Of a DNA stretch of 14,112 nucleotides, positions 6,033 through 12,013 are shown one piece after another (positions within the stretch are counted from its first letter, which is position 1; every line of letters starts with the position of its first letter). The notes below the pieces were generated by a model. It ran no database searches. It was not told the origin of the DNA and was given only the letters and a program-made list of their open reading frames with translations. Source of the DNA: Bacillota bacterium (GTDB taxonomy: Bacteria > Bacillota > Clostridia > Christensenellales > CAG-138); contig JAEZGQ010000238.1 of NCBI GenBank assembly GCA_023416895.1, positions 1 through 14,112 of the forward strand, in the 5' to 3' direction. A program made the translations under genes and the position numbers.

Positions 6033-6518
6033 ATGGTCGATTTTGAAAACCTTCCCGAACTTCTCAACACGGTGTACGAGCCGCTTTGTTCGCATTCGAA
6101 GGCGCTTTGCAGTTACTTGAAGGAAGAGGGCATATCCTGTACGCGCGGCTTTTACAACCTGCACGCCGTGCGCAAGGGCGACGGCTTTTTTACCGAGCAC
6201 TTTCCCATACCCGTTGTTACGGCGCAGGGGCTTGGGGATTTTGGCTTTGAGCTCGATCATGTTTTTTTCGAGGCAGTGCTGCCGCGCGAAAAAGCGCTTT
6301 CCTTTGACTTTTCCTCGCTTGCGTGCGCCCATGACGTAGAGGTTTACGGCGCGGAGGACTTTCTTACGGATTTCTACCATGCGGGCATGGATATAGAAGG
6401 GCTTCCCTCGCGCATAGAAAAAAGCGCGGAGCGCGAAGTTTGCCTTTCGCTGAAATTCGCCTGCAACACGCCGCCCGATGCGCTTGTTGAGGCGGCAAAA
6501 AAAGCCGTTTCTATTTGA
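6033..6518 (+). CDS. Hypothetical protein, 161 residues
   Basis: I do not recognise a family. The protein is soluble and acidic, with no signal peptide or membrane helix. It is rich in aromatic residues (HFPIPVV, FGFELDHVFFE, LSFDFSSLACAHDVEVYG) and has a helical amphipathic N-terminus (PELLNTVYEPLCSHSKALCS). Five cysteines are scattered without a metal-binding pattern. Length, codon use and high third-position GC match its neighbours, which supports a real gene. The ribosome site is weak: AAAGAGGCGG about ten bases before the ATG. With no promoter in the 87-bp gap and a strong terminator shortly after its stop, it is probably the second gene of a unit with the upstream acetyltransferase. A functional link is only inferred from that. 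Confidence 0.75.
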   Translation: MVDFENLPELLNTVYEPLCSHSKALCSYLKEEGISCTRGFYNLHAVRKGDGFFTEHFPIPVVTAQGLGDFGFELDHVFFEAVLPREKALSFDFSSLACAHDVEVYGAEDFLTDFYHAGMDIEGLPSRIEKSAEREVCLSLKFACNTPPDALVEAAKKAVSI

Positions 6519-6542
6519 CCCTCCCGCTAGATTTTTCGCCAC

Positions 6543-6583
6543 AAAAACGCCGCGCCCAAGGAGGATGAGAGCGCGGCGTTTTT
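6543..6583. terminator. Strong rho-independent terminator
   Basis: AAAAACGCCGCGC at 6543-6555 pairs perfectly over 13 bp with GCGCGGCGTTTTT at 6571-6583, with a 15-base loop. It ends the acetyltransferase and hypothetical gene unit. The A-run on the left side makes it potentially bidirectional. Confidence 0.85.
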
Positions 6584-6603
6584 ATGATACCCGTTTTTTA
6601 AAG

Positions 6604-6633
6604 GGCAGTACGGGCGACCCATACCCGTCTGCC
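6604..6633. repeat. Bulged 10-bp hairpin, terminator-like or repeat remnant
   Basis: GGCAG-T-ACGGG at 6604-6614 pairs with CCCGTCTGCC at 6624-6633 with one bulged T. It is followed by TTATTTTTAA. It lies about 20 bp after the terminator at 6543-6583. The loop (CGACCCATA) and stem read like fragments of short intergenic repeats seen in gut Clostridia, but I cannot confirm copies elsewhere. Confidence 0.45.
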
Positions 6634-6651
6634 TTATTTTTAAGCATAATG

Positions 6652-6736
6652 AGCCAATTCGAACACGCCCTAACGGCAGGATTTTTCAACAAAGCTATGC
6701 GTACCATACGCTTTTATGACCATGTTTGAATTGGCT
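6652..6736. repeat. 85-bp element bounded by 14-bp inverted repeats
   Basis: AGCCAATTCGAACA at 6652-6665 and TGTTTGAATTGGCT at 6723-6736 are complementary at 13 of 14 positions, the other being a G-U pair in RNA. Inside, GCGTA at 6699-6703 and TACGC at 6707-6711 form a second small stem. It could be a non-autonomous mobile remnant or a two-stem RNA. No target duplication is visible. Confidence 0.5.
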
Positions 6737-6884
6737 TGCAATGTTTCATTTACTTTAACCCTTTCGTGCAGCAATTATGCAGAACGGCGTTGAATGCCCT
6801 TGTACTTTTTACGCAGTTTCAAAAAAGCGCCCGGGCATGACAGGAGGCGCCACTGCATACGATACATTGACCTACAAATCTCTG

Positions 6885-6914
6885 TTGTGCGGCACTACTG
6901 TTATAAGGTACAAT
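6885..6914 (+). promoter_or_regulatory. Probable promoter of degV
   Basis: TACAAT at 6909-6914 is a good -10 box. TTGTGC at 6885-6890, 18 bp upstream, shares only its first three bases with the -35 consensus. Distance to the ATG suits a leader of about 47 nt. Confidence 0.45.
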
Positions 6915-6967
6915 AAGCCTATCATTTATTTGCCATTTTCTTTCAAATTTAGACAGGAGGCTTATCG

Positions 6968-7852
6968 ATGCAGCCCTATGTGATCATAACCGACGCAGAC
7001 AGCGAGCTTCCCCTTTCCATCGTCAGGCGTTACAACGTGCCATTCGTACCCATGCCGTACAATATGGACGGAACCGAATACGCCTATGATCTTGGTGAAA
7101 ACACCGATTACACGCATTTCTTCTCGCGCATCCGCGCGGGAAGCATCCCCACCACCACAACTTATCCCCCGCAGTATTATGTGGATATGTGGAAGCCCTA
7201 CCTCGAGCAGGGTGTGGACGTGCTGTTTATCTCTTTTTCCTCCATGCTCTCGTCGGCCTACAGCTTTTTGAGCGCCGCGCGCGAGGAATTGAAGGAAATG
7301 TACCCCGCGCGAAAAATCATTGCGGTGGATACCAAAAGCATCTCTGCAGGCATGGCGGCGCTCGTTTACGAGGCGCTCAAAATGAAGGAGAACGGTGCGA
7401 ACATTGAATCCGTGGCGCATTGGGTGGAGCAAAACGTACAGCGCGCCAATGTGTGGTTTACCGTGGACGACCTTTTCCACCTCAAGCGCGGCGGCAGAAT
7501 TTCTCCCGCGGCGGCAGCGGTAGGCTCGCTTCTCAACGTGAAGCCCATCATCACCATGAGCCGCGCGGGCAGGCTTGTGCCTTGCGAAAAGGTAAACGGG
7601 CGGCGAAAATCCATTCGTTATTTGGCGGACGCCATCGTTTCGCGCGCGGAGGACCCGCAACACAACGCGCTTTTTATTTTGCATGGCGATTGCGAGCAGG
7701 ATGCGTACGCGCTTAAGGGGCTCGTGGAAGAACAGGGCGTGGTGTTCGGCGAATACTTCATCCAGTTCGTGGGGCCGGTGATCGGCGCGCACACCGGCGC
7801 GCAAACGCTCGGCGTGGGCTTCTTTGGCAAGGAGCGCGAAATCGAAGACTGA
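6968..7852 (+). CDS. DegV family protein (FakB-type fatty-acid-binding protein)
   Basis: 294 residues, the standard DegV length. DegV/FakB proteins bind a fatty acid and, where FakA is present, hand it over for phosphorylation so that exogenous fatty acids enter phospholipids. Family landmarks are present in order. IITDADSELP comes near the N-terminus, and TTTTYPPQYYVDMW carries the lipid-contacting hydroxyl residues. Then come ISFSSMLSSAYSFLSAA, VDTKSISAGMAALVYEA, DDLFHLKRGGRIS, and the C-terminal GPVIGAHTGAQTLGVGFFG. AGGAGG at 6955-6960, seven bases before the ATG, fixes the start. It stands alone with its own promoter and a hairpin behind it. No fakA is in the window, so the kinase partner would be elsewhere. 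Clostridia carry several paralogues, so the preferred lipid is unknown. Confidence 0.93.
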   Translation: MQPYVIITDADSELPLSIVRRYNVPFVPMPYNMDGTEYAYDLGENTDYTHFFSRIRAGSIPTTTTYPPQYYVDMWKPYLEQGVDVLFISFSSMLSSAYSFLSAAREELKEMYPARKIIAVDTKSISAGMAALVYEALKMKENGANIESVAHWVEQNVQRANVWFTVDDLFHLKRGGRISPAAAAVGSLLNVKPIITMSRAGRLVPCEKVNGRRKSIRYLADAIVSRAEDPQHNALFILHGDCEQDAYALKGLVEEQGVVFGEYFIQFVGPVIGAHTGAQTLGVGFFGKEREIED

Positions 7853-7857
7853 TTGTG

Positions 7858-7887
7858 GCGGGCCGTATGCGCATGCATGCGGTCCGC
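7858..7887 (+). terminator. Hairpin terminator after degV
   Basis: Bases 7858-7870 pair with 7875-7887 over 13 positions, two of them G-U wobbles, around the loop GCAT. Only TGTGCTTTTGTGTT follows, so it is a moderate terminator. It begins five bases after the degV stop. Confidence 0.55.
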
Positions 7888-7945
7888 TGTGCTTTTGTGT
7901 TCGAGCGGTTTTTCCCACAAAAAGTTCTTGTTTTTTTAATAACCC

Positions 7946-7973
7946 TAATGTTTGTACGTAAAAAAGCCGAAAG
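7946..7973 (+). promoter_or_regulatory. Possible sigma-28/SigD-like promoter before the chemoreceptor
   Basis: TAAT at 7946-7949, 16 bp, then GCCGAAAG at 7966-7973. This resembles the motility promoter pattern TAAA-(15-16)-GCCGATAA, with mismatches at both boxes. The downstream gene is a chemoreceptor, the expected kind of target. No good sigma-A pair is seen in the 213-bp gap. Confidence 0.25.
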
Positions 7974-7998
7974 AAGAATATATTCCTTATATTCTTCT
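7972..7998. promoter_or_regulatory. 11-bp perfect AT-rich inverted repeat in the chemoreceptor leader
   Basis: AGAAGAATATA at 7972-7982 is exactly complementary to TATATTCTTCT at 7988-7998 around TTCCT. Outer bases (GCCG at 7966-7969, CGGC a little after 8008) can extend the stem with an internal loop. It may be an operator, an mRNA structure, or a terminator for degV read-through. Confidence 0.45.
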
Positions 7999-8100
7999 AC
8001 TCATTCCGGCGTTTGTGAAAGCAAGCGGCGGAATTAAACCTACACGGGACAAGCTTTTTTGCGGCTCCCGCGCTATCTTTTTACGACAGGAGTGTATTAA

Positions 8101-10875
8101 ATGGAGCAGCCCATCCGCCCGGAAACGGAAGCAACGGTGCAAAAGGCGAAATTTCCGCGGTCGTTTTTTCTTGCAGTGGCCAGCTTTTTCAAAAAGCTGA
8201 CCTTCAAGCGGAAAAAACGGACGCCAAGCGAAACGTTGGAAGCCCACCTTTCTTCGGAGCCGGTCGAGCAGCCGTTTCCCGAGGGCGAAAGCGCAGCCGT
8301 GGCCGAGGCGCAGCCGCTCGAAGCGGCTGAAGCCTTGGAGAGCGTTTTGCCGCAAGCCGAACCCGAGCAGGAGGCTTCGACGCAGCAAGCCGAACAAGCG
8401 CCTGTTGAAAAGGGGCTTAAACGCCTGTTGAAAAAGCTGCCGCAAAGCAAAAAAGCCGCAAAGCCCAAAAAAGAAAAAAGCACGCAAAACCTTTTCAAGC
8501 TCATCTACTCCAACGCCGGCACCGTGACGGCTGCCGTCAGCGAGGCTGCCGCGAACGCCAACGCAAAGCTTGCGGAAAAAATCAAAGCCCAGCGCCTTGG
8601 CGCGCAGGTCATCACGCGAAGCCTTATCACCATTCTCCTGGTGGTACTGCTGTCGTTTGGTGCGGTATTTACCTTGAGCCAAACCACCGCCAACCACAAT
8701 GGCGAATTGCAGATGCAAACGCTCGCGCGCCAAAACGCCGAGAAGATATCCTCGCTGCTTGACGAAAAGTTTTCCATCGTCCGCACCATGGCGAGCGTAA
8801 TGGAAAGCTACGAAGGCATCGAAGTCACCTCTCGCCGCGCCGTATACGACAACTTCCTCCAGACGGTGCTTGTCAACAACAAAGAGCAGGTTGCCGCCGT
8901 TTGGACCTGCTGGGATCTTGACGCGCTCGACGACATGGACGACTTTTATAAGCGCACCCCAGGAACCGACGGTTCGGGGCGCTACCTCCCCTATTGGTAC
9001 ATGAACAACGGCACGCCGCAGGTGGAGCCGCTCGTCGGCTACAAATCCCAGTCGAAGGGCCTTTTCTACTGGCTCGCGAAGGAGTCCGGCAACGAGGTAA
9101 TCCTTGAGCCGTACAACAAGTTCATCAACGAATGGGATACGTTCATCACCACCCTCGCCGTGCCTGTTTTTGACGCAGACCGCAACGTATGCGCCGTTAC
9201 GGGCATCGACCTGCCGCTAAACCAGCTGCAATCCCTCTCGTATGAGCTTGGCGACTATAAAACCGCTTCGGCCTATGTATTCTCGCCCACGGGCGTCCTC
9301 GTTGTGTCTCCCGACGCGGCGCTCACCTCCTTTGCCGACCTCGGGCTTGAAAACACCGAGGAGCTTCTCGCCAACGTAGCCGCCGGCAAGGAGGAGTACT
9401 TCTCGTTCAAGTCCCCCGCCACGGGCAAAAACATGCAGATGATTATCATGCCCGTGCAGGTCGGTTACACCACCACGCCTTGGGCGGTCGCTGTGATGGT
9501 GGAAAAAGCGGAGATCTTCAGCGATTCCAGCACCATCAACTGGGTGGTTGCGGCAATTTTCGCGCTGCTCGTGGCGGTCACCACGCTCATGGTGTACTTT
9601 ACGGTGCGCAACCTCGTAACAAAACCCGTGAATGCAACCGTGGCACTTGCGCATTCCCTCGCTGCGGGCGAACTCGACGCCGAGGTAAACATCACAACCA
9701 CCAACGAGATCGGCACGCTCGCGCGGGTTTTGGATACCAACGTGCGCGAAGCGTTCAAAAACATAGAAGAGGCGCGCCGCGTTTCCCAAAAGCAGGCGGA
9801 CTATCAGTCCCGTCAGGTAGACAAGCTGCTTGTAGACCTTGAAAAGCTTTCTGCGGGCGAGCTTACTTGCTCGGTCACGGTGGACGAGCCGGATGCGGAT
9901 ACCGCCGAGCTCTACGCGATCTTCTCGCGTATCGCCCAAAACCTCAGAACGGGCATTTTCTCCATCAAGGGCTACATCAAGGAAATTTCTCACGTGCTCT
10001 CGCGCGTTGCGGACAACGACCTTGACGTTGAGATCACTTCGGAGTTTCGCGGCGATTTTGAAACGCTTAAAACCTCCATCAACAACATTGTGGACAACCT
10101 CAACGAAATGATGCTCAACATCAACCTCGCAGCCGATCAGGTGGCCTCTGGCACGCATCAGGTGAGCGCGGGTAGCCAGAGCATTTCGCAGGGCTCCACC
10201 TTACAGGCGAGCGCCCTCGATGAACTGACCGCCGCGATTATGGAAATCGCCGGGCAAACCCGCCAAAACGCCGCAAGTGCCGGAAACGCCAACGAGCTTT
10301 CCTCGGCAGCGGAAAAAGAGGCGCGCGCGGGCAAGGCGGAGATGGACAAGCTCAAGTCCGCCATGAAGGACATCAGCGAGGCCTCCGTCGCCATTTCCAA
10401 GATCATCAAGGTGATCGACGAGATCGCCTTCCAAACCAACATCCTCTCGCTCAACGCCGCCGTGGAAGCGGCGCGCGCGGGCGTACACGGGCGCGGGTTC
10501 AGCGTTGTGGCCGACGAGGTTCGAAACCTTGCCGCAAAGAGCGCCGCCGCCGCGCAGGAAACCTCTACGCTCATTGCCAACAGCATCAAAAAAGCCGAAG
10601 CGGGCACCAAGATTGCCGGCACCACGGCAAAAGAGCTCGACGAGATTCTTTCGGGCGTCGAAAAAACTGCCTCACTCGTGGCAGAAATCGCCGCCGCCTC
10701 CAACGATCAGGCGACCGCCCTCGCGCAGATCAGCCAGGGCATCTCCTCGCTTTCCTCCGTGGTGCAAAACAACTCCGCCACCGCCGAGCAGGCCGCTGCC
10801 ACAAGCGAGGAGCTCAGCGGCCAGGCCGACCTTCTCAAACAAATGGTGCAGCAGGTGGTTCTTCGCAAGGAGTAA
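8101..10875 (+). CDS. Methyl-accepting chemotaxis protein with dCache sensor and long N-terminal extension
   Basis: 924 residues. Residues 1-170 are predicted cytoplasmic and are far longer than the short tail usual before TM1. TM1 is at about 175-192. An extracellular dCache_1-type sensor spans about 195-475, with GRYLPYWY at 293-300 and VTGID near 366-370. TM2 is at about 481-501. HAMP follows at about 502-555, then two further HAMP-like segments at about 572-616 (SAGELTCSV) and 628-672 (ADNDLDVEI). The signalling coiled-coil hairpin has its tip at EIAFQTNILSLNAAVEAARA (774-793), then GRGFSVVADEVRNLA, and contacts CheA and CheW. No C-terminal CheR-docking pentapeptide is seen. The ligand is unknown; the sensor resembles small-molecule dCache domains. 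AGGAG at 8088-8092 sets the start. It is monocistronic, ended at 10904-10940. Confidence 0.95.
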   Translation: MEQPIRPETEATVQKAKFPRSFFLAVASFFKKLTFKRKKRTPSETLEAHLSSEPVEQPFPEGESAAVAEAQPLEAAEALESVLPQAEPEQEASTQQAEQAPVEKGLKRLLKKLPQSKKAAKPKKEKSTQNLFKLIYSNAGTVTAAVSEAAANANAKLAEKIKAQRLGAQVITRSLITILLVVLLSFGAVFTLSQTTANHNGELQMQTLARQNAEKISSLLDEKFSIVRTMASVMESYEGIEVTSRRAVYDNFLQTVLVNNKEQVAAVWTCWDLDALDDMDDFYKRTPGTDGSGRYLPYWYMNNGTPQVEPLVGYKSQSKGLFYWLAKESGNEVILEPYNKFINEWDTFITTLAVPVFDADRNVCAVTGIDLPLNQLQSLSYELGDYKTASAYVFSPTGVLVVSPDAALTSFADLGLENTEELLANVAAGKEEYFSFKSPATGKNMQMIIMPVQVGYTTTPWAVAVMVEKAEIFSDSSTINWVVAAIFALLVAVTTLMVYFTVRNLVTKPVNATVALAHSLAAGELDAEVNITTTNEIGTLARVLDTNVREAFKNIEEARRVSQKQADYQSRQVDKLLVDLEKLSAGELTCSVTVDEPDADTAELYAIFSRIAQNLRTGIFSIKGYIKEISHVLSRVADNDLDVEITSEFRGDFETLKTSINNIVDNLNEMMLNINLAADQVASGTHQVSAGSQSISQGSTLQASALDELTAAIMEIAGQTRQNAASAGNANELSSAAEKEARAGKAEMDKLKSAMKDISEASVAISKIIKVIDEIAFQTNILSLNAAVEAARAGVHGRGFSVVADEVRNLAAKSAAAAQETSTLIANSIKKAEAGTKIAGTTAKELDEILSGVEKTASLVAEIAAASNDQATALAQISQGISSLSSVVQNNSATAEQAAATSEELSGQADLLKQMVQQVVLRKE

Positions 10876-10903
10876 TGCTGCTGCAAACATAATAGCGCTT
10901 TCA

Positions 10904-10940
10904 CAAAATCCCGTCCGCTTAAAATGCGAACGGGATTTTG
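10904..10940. terminator. Terminator after the chemoreceptor gene
   Basis: CAAAATCCCGT at 10904-10914 pairs with ACGGGATTTTG at 10930-10940. A C-A mismatch and three further pairs (10916-10918 with 10926-10928) follow towards the loop. A-rich and T-rich flanks allow use in either direction. Confidence 0.75.
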
Positions 10941-10946
10941 CCGCCG

Positions 10947-10975
10947 TTGAAGCAATCGGCGCGCTTTGGTACAAT
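10947..10975 (+). promoter_or_regulatory. Extended -10 promoter of the MazG-like gene
   Basis: TTGAAG at 10947-10952, a 17-bp spacer, and TACAAT at 10970-10975 with TG at 10967-10968. It starts seven bases after the chemoreceptor terminator, so the two genes are separately transcribed. Confidence 0.7.
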
Positions 10976-11004
10976 GCTTGTAAGAACCTACACGGAGGCA
11001 TTGT

Positions 11005-11340
11005 ATGACGATCAACGAATACCAAAAACTCGCCCTCACGACCGCGAACCCGAACCTAAGCGAAAAGGATAGGCTCCTAAACGGCGTGATGGGGCTTTGC
11101 GGCGAGGCCGGCGAGGTGATCGACCTTGTGAAAAAGCATCTTGCACAGGGCCACGCGCTTGATAAGGAGCACCTTGCCAAGGAGCTTGGCGATGTGGCAT
11201 GGTACTTGGCGCTGACGGCATCGGCCATTGGCTACTCGCTTGAGGACGTTTTTCAAATGAACATCGACAAGCTCAAAAAGCGCTACCCCGAAGGGTTCGC
11301 GTCGCAAAATTCCATCGTTCGAAGCGAAAAGGACATTTGA
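11005..11340 (+). CDS. MazG-like nucleotide pyrophosphohydrolase
   Basis: 111 residues, a single MazG-type all-alpha domain. Such enzymes hydrolyse NTPs or dNTPs to the monophosphate and pyrophosphate with magnesium, cleaning the nucleotide pool or removing damaged nucleotides. The metal-binding signature E-x-x-E then E-x-x-D is plain. GEAGEVIDL gives E34 and E37, and KELGDVAWYLA gives E60 and D63. KLKKRYPEGF at 89-98 is the usual C-terminal basic segment. The length matches the small single-domain members, not the two-domain MazG of enteric bacteria. GGAGG at 10994-10998 is six bases before the ATG. It ends two bases from the stop of the convergent acetyltransferase gene with no terminator between, so the two mRNAs probably overlap. 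The preferred nucleotide is unknown. Confidence 0.92.
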   Translation: MTINEYQKLALTTANPNLSEKDRLLNGVMGLCGEAGEVIDLVKKHLAQGHALDKEHLAKELGDVAWYLALTASAIGYSLEDVFQMNIDKLKKRYPEGFASQNSIVRSEKDI

Positions 11341-11342
11341 GT

Positions 11343-11771
11343 TTACGCGTTGCGGCAAAGAAGTGTGCCGAGGTGTACCGAAAAGCCAAGCGATTCATAC
11401 ATCGACACGTCGCCATCCGATGCGCCCACCCAAAGCGAGGAAACACCCGCCTTGCCGCACCATAAAAAGGCTTCCTTTACAAGCGCGCGCGAAACGCCTT
11501 GTTTGCGCCACGCGGGCGCAACATAAAAATCCTCAAACACAGCGGCACTTTCAAAGTTCCATGTAGAAAACATGGGGCTTACCGAACACATGCCTACAAA
11601 TGCCCCGTTTTCCTCCGCAACAAAAAATACGATGCGCCCTTGCGCGATGGCTTCCCCTAGCCGCTCCATTTGCTCACCACTTGGCGCTTCTTCACCGATT
11701 TCGGCCTTGTAGGCGTTAAGAAGCGGCAGAAGCTTTGGGGCGTCCGCCGCTTCGAGCATTTGAACCCACAT
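11343..11771 (-). CDS. GNAT family N-acetyltransferase
   Basis: 142 residues, a complete single GNAT domain that moves an acetyl group from acetyl-CoA to an unknown amine. VAEENGAFVGMCSVSPMFS at 51-69 is the central strand pair. FEDFYVAPAWRKQGVSRALV at 79-98 holds the CoA loop R89-K-Q-G-V-S94. SMYESLGF at 123-130 is the C-terminal helix signature. An in-frame ATG at 11786 would add five residues. The ATG at 11771 is preferred because GAGGTG lies seven bases before it. The gene is convergent with the MazG-like gene, 2 bp away, and divergent from the ROK operon. Nothing nearby indicates its substrate. Confidence 0.9.
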   Translation of the reverse strand: MWVQMLEAADAPKLLPLLNAYKAEIGEEAPSGEQMERLGEAIAQGRIVFFVAEENGAFVGMCSVSPMFSTWNFESAAVFEDFYVAPAWRKQGVSRALVKEAFLWCGKAGVSSLWVGASDGDVSMYESLGFSVHLGTLLCRNA

Positions 11772-11796
11772 GATTTTACACCTCATTTTTTCTTTT

Positions 11797-11805
11797 ATTT
11801 TATCA
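11797..11805 (-). promoter_or_regulatory. Extended -10 promoter element of the minus-strand GNAT gene
   Basis: On the minus strand TGATAAAAT (11805-11797) gives TG-n-TAAAAT, about 25 bp before the start at 11771. No good -35 box lies 16-18 bp upstream, so recognition would depend on the extended -10. Confidence 0.4.
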
Positions 11806-11918
11806 CGGTGCTTCTAACGACGGTACCGTTTTCCCCGCTCACACCGGCGGCGTTTGAAACGGGCAAGCACATGCAATTATTCGCAAGGCGCGCACTTTTT
11901 TCCCCCACGCTCTTTTTA

Positions 11919-11942
11919 TAAACTTATCAGTGGATAGGTTTA
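11919..11942. promoter_or_regulatory. 24-bp inverted repeat upstream of the ROK-nagA operon, candidate operator
   Basis: TAAACTTATC at 11919-11928 and GATAGGTTTA at 11933-11942 match as reverse complements at nine of ten positions around AGTG. A -10-like TAAAAT follows at 11945-11950. The site lies 71 bp before the ROK start, where a repressor would control the operon. It could be read by a GntR/NagR-type, LacI-type or ROK regulator; the binder is unknown. Confidence 0.45.
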
Positions 11943-12013
11943 CATAAAATTTGGCGTTTTTTGCGGCGCACTTGCATGCACGCCATAACGCTTCCCATCA
12001 TTTTGAGGTATTT

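Larger units (their letters stand above)
6584..6967. other. Non-coding spacer before degV
   Basis: No gene is supported; the short open frames have no ribosome sites and lie in AT-rich, low-bias sequence. It holds a bulged hairpin at 6604-6633, a longer inverted-repeat element at 6652-6736, a GC-rich GCGCC/GGCGC pair near 6828-6851, and the degV promoter and leader at the right end. Confidence 0.6.

Noticed and set aside
6478..6983. Two short plus-strand open frames (83 and 68 codons) before degV
   Set aside because: One crosses the terminator at 6543-6583 and the other crosses the degV start; neither has a ribosome site or coding bias.
6962..7918. 318-codon minus-strand frame opposite degV
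   Set aside because: Fully antisense to a clear DegV gene, with His/Arg-rich shadow composition and no start signals.
9217..10158. 313-codon minus-strand frame inside the chemoreceptor gene
   Set aside because: Antisense shadow with atypical His/Arg/Val-rich composition and no family motif.
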